Shown here: one piece after another, positions 60,201 to 64,000 of the stretch
How positions within the stretch are numbered: the first letter of the stretch is position 1
How the letters are laid out: the number at the start of each line of letters is the position of its first letter
DNA from: Patella vulgata
Lineage: Eukaryota; Mollusca; Gastropoda; Patellidae
Assembly (NCBI RefSeq): GCF_932274485.2
Contig: NC_065882.2
Coordinates: 56,519,431 to 56,583,430 of the forward strand
Reading direction: 5' to 3'
DNA length: 64,000 nt
Position numbers and translations under genes: made by a program
The notes under the pieces: generated by a model
Database searches by the model: none
The model's input: only the letters and a program-made list of their open reading frames with translations
What the model was told of the DNA's origin: nothing

Positions 60201-63200
60201 GACTATACTTCAGATTGTTTTCCATCATTTCAGTATGATATTTCCAAGTTGGCGACCATTTTTGGCGGGAAAATCGGACGCTGTGCTGATTTCGATTAAT
60301 TAGTAGTGCTTGGTGTCAATACATATGTTTTCGGGGCTACAGATTCCATTCCTGACATTTACAACCTTGTAAAATGATCACATGTTCATATACTTAGCAT
60401 ATTACCAAGATGGCGGGCATTTTTGGCGGGAAAATAAGACGATGTGCTGATATTGATTAAGTAGTCGTCGTTGGTGTCAATATATATGTTTTCAAGGGCA
60501 CAGAATCCACAGTAGTCGTCTATGGTACCAGGATATATTTTTTGGGGAGCAGATTCCATTTTTGCCGTTTACAACTGTGTAAAATTATCACATGTTCACA
60601 TATTTAGCATATTTCCAATATAGCTTTCATGTCGGGCGTCAAAATGGGACGATGTGCTGATTTTGAATACGTAGTCGCGTTTTTGTGTCAATATTTGTTT
60701 TTCGGGGGCGCAGATTCTATTTCTGCCATTTACAACTGCGTGAAATGGTGGAATGTTCACACATTCAGCATATTTTTGTTTGTGGCAGGACGTTTTCTAA
60801 ACACATAACTGTAAAGGTTTCTGAATCCAATTCTGCTATGTATAAGCTTGTAGCATGTTCCTGGAAGCCTGTGCCGAGTTTACCCATTGATTATATTATC
60901 CAACAATGAAGTAGTTGAACTCCAGCGCAATATCATTCCACATATTCGTTCTACATTCATCTTGGATGTCAGTTGATACCATAATCTATGCTACGAGGGC
61001 TTCTTGGCAAGGATTTCATTTACAGCCACGTCCCCACCACTATCATCCGCGTTGCTGCCAGGCTGGAACGAAGCTCCTGGCCATATGCTTGCTACGCTGT
61101 TACGACCTGTATGTATATATAGGGAAGATACTGAGCCTCGTCCGTCAGCTCCAGTCTCGCACCCAAAGAGGAAACCTCAAGAAAACTATGAAATGTTCTT
61201 GGTTGCTTGGTTATTGGTTGTTTTCTGCTTTGAAAGTGAATGAGGACGAGTGAGCATGGCACAGTCTCTATAGTCGTGGCGAGAGACCGCCTTACGCCTG
61301 GTAGGCAAATCACTGGAGTGTGGTGAGAAAGTATGCCGGTCTGACTGGTAACCGCGAGATCATGGTGGGAACACTTTTCGCGCAGCCAGATCTTGGCCAT
61401 GAGCGTAGAAAGATCTTGTAGTAAGCGCTTGGTGTGGTCGTTGCAGGCGCAAGATGGGCACATGGCGTAAGCACGACGCTGCCGCTATCCTCTTTTTGCC
61501 TTCATGCCAGGAATAGGCTTTACTTTCCCAGGAAAATCGATGATAAATAAATGTTAATAATGTGTTTAGAAAACTTTCCACCATCTTGGAAATATGCTAA
61601 ATTGGTGAACATACGACCATTTTACGTAGTTGTATATGACAGAAATCGAATCCGCCTCCCCGAAAACATATATATTGTCACCAAAGACAACTACTTAATC
61701 GTCCGATTTTCCCACCACAAGTGGCAGCAATATTGGAAATATACTAAATATGTGAACATGTGATCATTTAACAAGGTTATAAATGTCTGAAATTGGTTCT
61801 GCGCCCCCATAAACATACATATTGACACCAAACACTACCACTTAATCAAAATCTGCACATCGTCTCATTTTCCCGCCCAAAATGCCCGCCATCTTGGTAA
61901 TATGCTAAGAATATGAACATGTGATCATTTTACAAGGTTGTAAATGTCAGGAATGGGATTTGTGACCCCGAAAACATATATATTAACACCAAACACTACT
62001 ACTTAATCGAAATCAGCGCATCGACCGATTTTCCCGCTTAAAATGGGCGCCATCTTGGAAATATCATCGTCAAATGATGGAAAACAATCTGAAGTATAGT
62101 CATGAACCCTGCCAATATTAATACATTGCCAAATCACAGTTGATATGTCGATAACATTATAAATAAGATAAAAATAAAAAATAATTTGGAATATTATCGC
62201 AAAATGGCTACCCTCAAATAATGGCCTGCCATACTGTGAAGACCTACTCAAAAAAAATGTCAACATTGGTTTTTTGTAATCAAACATCAAAACCTACAAA
62301 ATAAAGCTTATTCCACGATTTCTACCCGAAAAGCCGACGGATTTACATTGACGATCGGACTATTTCGGGGATGTGAATCGCTTGTGACATCATCATTTGC
62401 GATAAGAGAAATTTGGATATATTATTGAAACTTTGCGCACGAAATGTTTGAGGTAGTTAACTAATTGTTGTAAGATATATTTTATTCTGGTCTGGATTAG
62501 GAGTGTAAACCAGACAATCAAAGCCTATTCTCTACGTATCAAGTTCTTGAATCTAGCGGCAATAAATTGTTTCAATGTGTTTTATTGTTTTAGTTGGGCG
62601 GTTAAGCAAAATATCGTGCACTTTGGGTTAAAAGCATGAAACTTGGCACATAGATGGCATCAACCCTACTGATTATTTTGGGATGTGGATCCACCTCAGC
62701 AGCACCCCCTGGTGGTCGTTACGGCCATCTTTTCCAAAATGGCCGCCTATCCATTGATATACATATAACTACGGGTGTCACAATAAGACATTTTTTTTAC
62801 AAATCATTTCCAGAGGCGAAATTGCTAGCTAAACACGATTTTTAAAAAAGATTTATCTATGACGTCATTTTCGATTGGGGTTTGTCTGATTTCAAAAATG
62901 GCCTCCAAAATTTGAAAAAAAAAAGAATTTCCAGATAGGATGGGTGATTATCACACAAGGTATGGCTTGTAATATATCAAATATAAGGTTTTTGTTGTAA
63001 TTGAACTGAAAAATAATCTCTAAAACTAGCTTCCCCAAATCCAAGATAGCGGAATTCAAAATGAACCCAAAATGGCCGATTGATCAGATTAAAGTCATTT
63101 CACTGTTTGATTTGGTTTGCAATTTATAATTTAAAGGGTTTACATTGTCACTGAATTTAAAATTAATCTAAAGAAAAAAAATAGTGTCCGAAATCCAGAT

Positions 63201-64000
63201 GGCGGAAATTCAAAATGGCAACCAACATTTATCTAAAATGGACGATTTGTCAGATAAAAGTCATTTCACTCTCCGCCATCTTGGATTTTGGAAACTGTTT
63301 TTTTCTTTAGATTAATTTTAAGTTCAGTGACACTGAAAGGACTTTAAATTACATATTATAAACCATATCAAAAGTGAAATGAGCTTGAAAAGTTATTTCC
63401 AATATTTATTTATTTTTAAGTTTAAACAAAATATGCTTTTAATTCATTTTGAATGTGCTGTTTGATGTGATTGATTATATCTTATGTTTTTGTGTCCGCT
63501 GGCTTGGTTGATCTTAGAGAAATACATTTAGACACCTAGATCATGGTTCTACAATGTATAACTATATTTCGTTTAACAACTCAAAGATAAGTTAAACACA
63601 AAACAGACTTTCTCCAGAAAATGGGTAAAAGTCGCCTGTTCAAATTGATACAATTACCCCGAGATTTCAGCTCGCTATTTCTTTCCTACTGATAGAACTG
63701 AACTATACATTTTCGAAATTGGGGATGACCGTTACCAGTACTTAGAGATAATGGAATTAAAGGTGTAATGGCCTCACATTATGTTATAAAATAATGATAA
63801 CAATAACCAATTAACATATTTTATTTATTTATATTCACTTACAATGAAAATCAATATATGATATTTTATATTGCACAACCTTTTTGTTTATTATTATCTA
63901 CACTTTTTTTTGGATGTTTTTTAATGTCACCAATGAATCTTGATATCTATAGATCATCTGTAATGTATTTTTCTGTTGTTTTCTTTTGCAGTGAACAAAG
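45053..64000 (+). CDS. FaNaC-like DEG/ENaC sodium channel, gene 2 (exons 1-8, runs off the window)
   Basis: Join 45053-45282, 52032-52243, 52391-52736, 55862-55965, 57231-57394, 57789-58005, 59114-59192, 63992-64000 (cut). It has the same exon order and phases as gene 1, about 20 kb downstream on the same strand: a tandem duplicate. It carries TM1, FPSVTVCNMNP, GNCFTFN, AGVKVVVHPRNTMP, the Cys-rich block and CPQAC. The expected remaining exons (WPSDAY end, pre-TM2, TM2) lie beyond 64000. An upstream in-frame ATG at 44996 would add 19 residues, but similarity to gene 1 starts at 45053. The finger-region repeats of gene 1 are absent. The HG motif is TA here too. Introns are longer than in gene 1 (6.7 kb for intron 1) because of transposons. 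Confidence 0.93.
45930..46035. repeat. Minisatellite inside Harbinger element
   Basis: About four copies of TCACTGGTGCTCATAGTTTA at 20-27 bp spacing, within the left subterminal region of the transposon. Confidence 0.8.
46075..47057 (-). pseudogene. Harbinger transposase, broken
   Basis: On the minus strand, 47057-46368 reads WVRQWLTRRQRFGHYDQLL, then NFLRITPELFQEMIEKLTPH and LKLAITL, the N-terminal half of HARBI1-like nucleases. After AITL the homology continues in another frame (LPEVCKAIVKVYKPEV, WKTIAEGF), with the usual RFLATG...STIS segment missing, then LGAVDGKHVAMKKPPSGG, FHSIVLLAVVDAAYQFLYLD and VGAEGGASDGG, the first DDE part. At least one frameshift, an internal deletion, in-frame stops after FRNRWN and SFYFN, and no third catalytic segment: inactive. 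Confidence 0.85.
47268..48727. other. Gene 2 intron 1, middle
   Basis: AT-rich intronic DNA; no feature recognised. Confidence 0.5.
48728..49816 (-). mobile_element. Possible LTR fossil (uncertain)
   Basis: Begins TGTTACGG and could end GTAACA, giving inverted TG..CA termini; on the minus strand an AATAAA lies shortly before the ...CCCCGTAACA end, as in an LTR. No flanking duplication, internal region or second LTR was seen. It could instead be unrelated AT-rich intron sequence. If real it is a solitary, old copy. Confidence 0.25.
50554..50850. repeat. Duplicated ~150-bp segment containing SINE-B tails
   Basis: Two diverged units (about 50554-50704 and 50705-50850), each with a SINE-B 3' end (TTAGTCCCATAATGACCCAG, GTTTGTGTGGAGTGGACGTA) followed by TTGCTAACGACTGAATGGAA. 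The flank was copied along with the SINE end. Confidence 0.75.
51240..51910. repeat. ~150-bp tandem repeats, same family as gene 1 intron 3
   Basis: Landmarks CCCCAGGGGCAGAGTCACGCCC, TTTTTGTGTTTATCGT, ACAATTCTGAATGGAT and TTGATTTTGGTGCAT match the array at 16670-18130. Here it lies just before exon 2 of gene 2. A 41-bp block from 50881 is pasted in at about 51454. Confidence 0.8.
52032..52243 (+). CDS. Gene 2 exon 2: post-TM1 domain
   Basis: After TCTTATTTCAG. Encodes YFSYPSDVKIEINSVTELD then FPSVTVCNMNPVRSS and FDQMLSYRKDQFSEGNSLYD. 212 nt, as in gene 1. Confidence 0.93.
52391..52736 (+). CDS. Gene 2 exon 3: finger region without repeats
   Basis: After TTATTTCTAG. Encodes a Gly/Ser/Asn-rich stretch, MMTTTTSSTADFENYIST, then FNQWDILDEKSVNGFYN and KTFMISCKYGGFQCSPQ. 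346 nt, 300 shorter than gene 1. Confidence 0.92.
53384..53445. repeat. Degenerate CCCTAA-like stretch
   Basis: Irregular series of CCTAATCCTAACCC / AGCCCTAATG / CTAACCCTAACC. Too imperfect to be a telomere. Confidence 0.5.
53883..54008. repeat. 44-bp inverted repeat (long hairpin)
   Basis: Arms 53883-53926 and 53965-54008 are reverse complements with one mismatch (AGAACTCAATGACC... to ...TATTCAATGGTT), spacer 38 bp containing CCCTGCGCAGGG. Short copies of ATTGAATACAGCC are nearby (53610-53640). Confidence 0.93.
54440..54650. repeat. Short AT-rich tandem repeat
   Basis: TTTTGTGAAACGC followed by TTTTAAGTTAGGATAAAATT recurs about two and a half times at roughly 90-bp spacing. Confidence 0.7.
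54976..55372. repeat. Dispersed ~400-bp repeat, copy 3 of 3
   Basis: Landmarks as at 19853-20230 and 30106-30515: GCAGGTCTTTCTTTAGGCCT, CTGAAATGTTATAT, AAGACCATAATCAACTC. Confidence 0.75.
55565..55765 (-). mobile_element. SINE-A-related diverged fragment
   Basis: ATTTTGCCCTAACGGCGGCG, GCTACGGTCTACCC, CAGGACCTCC and GTTCACTCCCAG (minus-strand B-box-like) follow the order of SINE-A, but strongly diverged and without its tail. Lies about 100 bp before exon 4 of gene 2. Confidence 0.65.
55862..55965 (+). CDS. Gene 2 exon 4
   Basis: After TTTTATACAG. Encodes NFTTFHNHKYGNCFTFNHPD and KAKFPGPLFG. 104 nt, same as gene 1. Confidence 0.94.
55966..57230. other. Gene 2 intron 4
   Basis: About 1.27 kb, AT-rich. 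The short open frames show no family resemblance. Confidence 0.6.
57231..57394 (+). CDS. Gene 2 exon 5
   Basis: After TTGTTTTCCAG. Encodes LSLELYLEQSEYIPALSPEA then GVKVVVHPRNTMPFPVEEG. 164 nt. Confidence 0.95.
57380..57650. repeat. Tandem duplication spanning the exon 5 donor region
   Basis: ATTGGGTTAAACGCTGTAAG (exon 5 end) followed by CTACATATCTTCACAAATTA and ATATTGATACTATTATGGG recurs from about 57518 as ATTGGGTTAAACTCACTAAG, TTACATATCTTCACAAATTG, ATATTGATACAATTATGGG. The second copy has lost the GT donor. Confidence 0.8.
57789..58005 (+). CDS. Gene 2 exon 6: Cys-rich domain
   Basis: After TTTCTTTTAG. Encodes VEMIRLEPPHADCATKGL, LSCMKTCYQMLIMEECNC and NVCNMTNNTIG. 217 nt. Confidence 0.94.
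58540..59050. repeat. ~160-bp tandem repeat in gene 2 intron 6
   Basis: About three units with ATCGGACCGTCACTTCATTG / ATCGGAATGTAACTTCCTTG / TTGGACCGTAACTTCCTGGA, each followed by ATTATGGNNCNNGA and a run of T. Confidence 0.75.
59114..59192 (+). CDS. Gene 2 exon 7
   Basis: After TTTTCCAAG. Encodes AWCAQNIKTTRQADYKAC and DAKCPQACY. 79 nt, same as gene 1. Confidence 0.9.
59781..59888. repeat. 54-bp tandem duplication
   Basis: AGCACATTGCTGAACCAATG...CATTAACAGTCCATTAACC recurs immediately as GGCACATTGCTGAATCAATG...CATTAACAGTTCATCAATC. Confidence 0.8.
59958..62342. mobile_element. Large foldback element with ~0.8-kb inverted arms
   Basis: Left arm 59958-60807 and right arm 61559-62342 are inverted copies from ATCCGTCGGCTTTTCGGGTA (outer end) to GTTTTCTAAACACA (inner end), nearly identical by eye over the outer 450 bp. 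Each arm contains 3-4 tandem modules of about 165-205 bp with GGCGGGAAAATCGGACGATG, TTTTCGGGG...CAGATTCCAT and ACATGTTCATAT. The 751-bp centre (60808-61558) is clearly more GC-rich and unrelated to the arms. Two overlapping open frames there (60915-61253 plus; 61092-61463 minus) are not recognised. No transposase or target duplication identified. Confidence 0.85.
62560..63400. repeat. Second inverted-repeat element in gene 2 intron 7
   Basis: Arms 63094-63206 and 63272-63384 are inverted copies (GTCATTTCACTGTTTGAT ... CCAGATGGCGGA), with a further direct partial copy of the same module at about 62995-63070. CCAAGATGGCGG-type strings recur throughout. No coding. Confidence 0.8.
63992..64000 (+). 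CDS. Gene 2 exon 8, first 9 bases
   Basis: TTTTCTTTTGCAG then TGAACAAAG, identical to the start of exon 8 in gene 1 (22669), continuing CY into EQ. The window ends here. Confidence 0.85.

Noticed and set aside
60915-61463. Two overlapping frames in the foldback core as genes
   Set aside because: On opposite strands, overlapping, and unrecognised; retained only as a finding about the core.

Overview
The window is eukaryotic, AT-rich, intron-rich and dense in repeats. The only host protein-coding genes I can support are two tandem, same-strand copies of a DEG/ENaC-family channel that most resembles the peptide-gated FaNaC group known from molluscs, annelids and brachiopods. That match, together with tRNA-derived SINEs, Helitrons and minisatellites inside introns, suggests a lophotrochozoan, most likely a marine mollusc. 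Comparisons with other species are from memory; no search was run.

Layout. 1-3240: satellite array of about 0.5-0.65 kb units, each made of a 13-bp minisatellite, a headless SINE-A fragment and a G-run. 3241-10692: upstream intergenic DNA with a 92-bp tandem duplication, a SINE-B, a 5'-truncated L1/Tx1-type LINE with poly(A) tail (6515-8560) and small repeats. 10693-25044: complete 11-exon channel gene 1 (676 codons plus stop, every splice junction in phase). Its introns hold a Helitron-like element, a TA-flanked MITE, a 51-bp minisatellite, a SINE-A with a 15-bp target duplication, ~150-bp tandem repeats, a piggyBac end and other dispersed repeats. 25045-45052: intergenic, with repeats, a LINE 3' end, a terminal-inverted-repeat element, a SINE-B with target duplication, and a Penelope-like fossil abutting a piggyBac C-terminal fragment. 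45053-64000: channel gene 2, exons 1-8, with the window ending 9 bases into exon 8. Its introns hold a PIF/Harbinger transposon with intact ends and TAA target duplication, a possible LTR fossil, a 44-bp palindrome, a 2.4-kb foldback element and another long inverted repeat.

The two channels share exon phases, and exons 2, 4, 5, 6 and 7 have exactly the same lengths (212, 104, 164, 217, 79 nt). Exon 3 differs: gene 1 is 300 nt longer, largely because four 81-nt repeats (27 aa each) lie in the extracellular region just after the first conserved post-TM1 block. Both copies also lack the family's His-Gly gating motif before TM1 (Thr-Ala instead). As two subunits of a normally trimeric channel family they could form homo- or heterotrimers, but nothing here tests that.

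Most short open reading frames in the window are chance frames in repeats. No CRISPR, rRNA or genuine tRNA gene was seen; tRNA-like boxes occur only as SINE heads.
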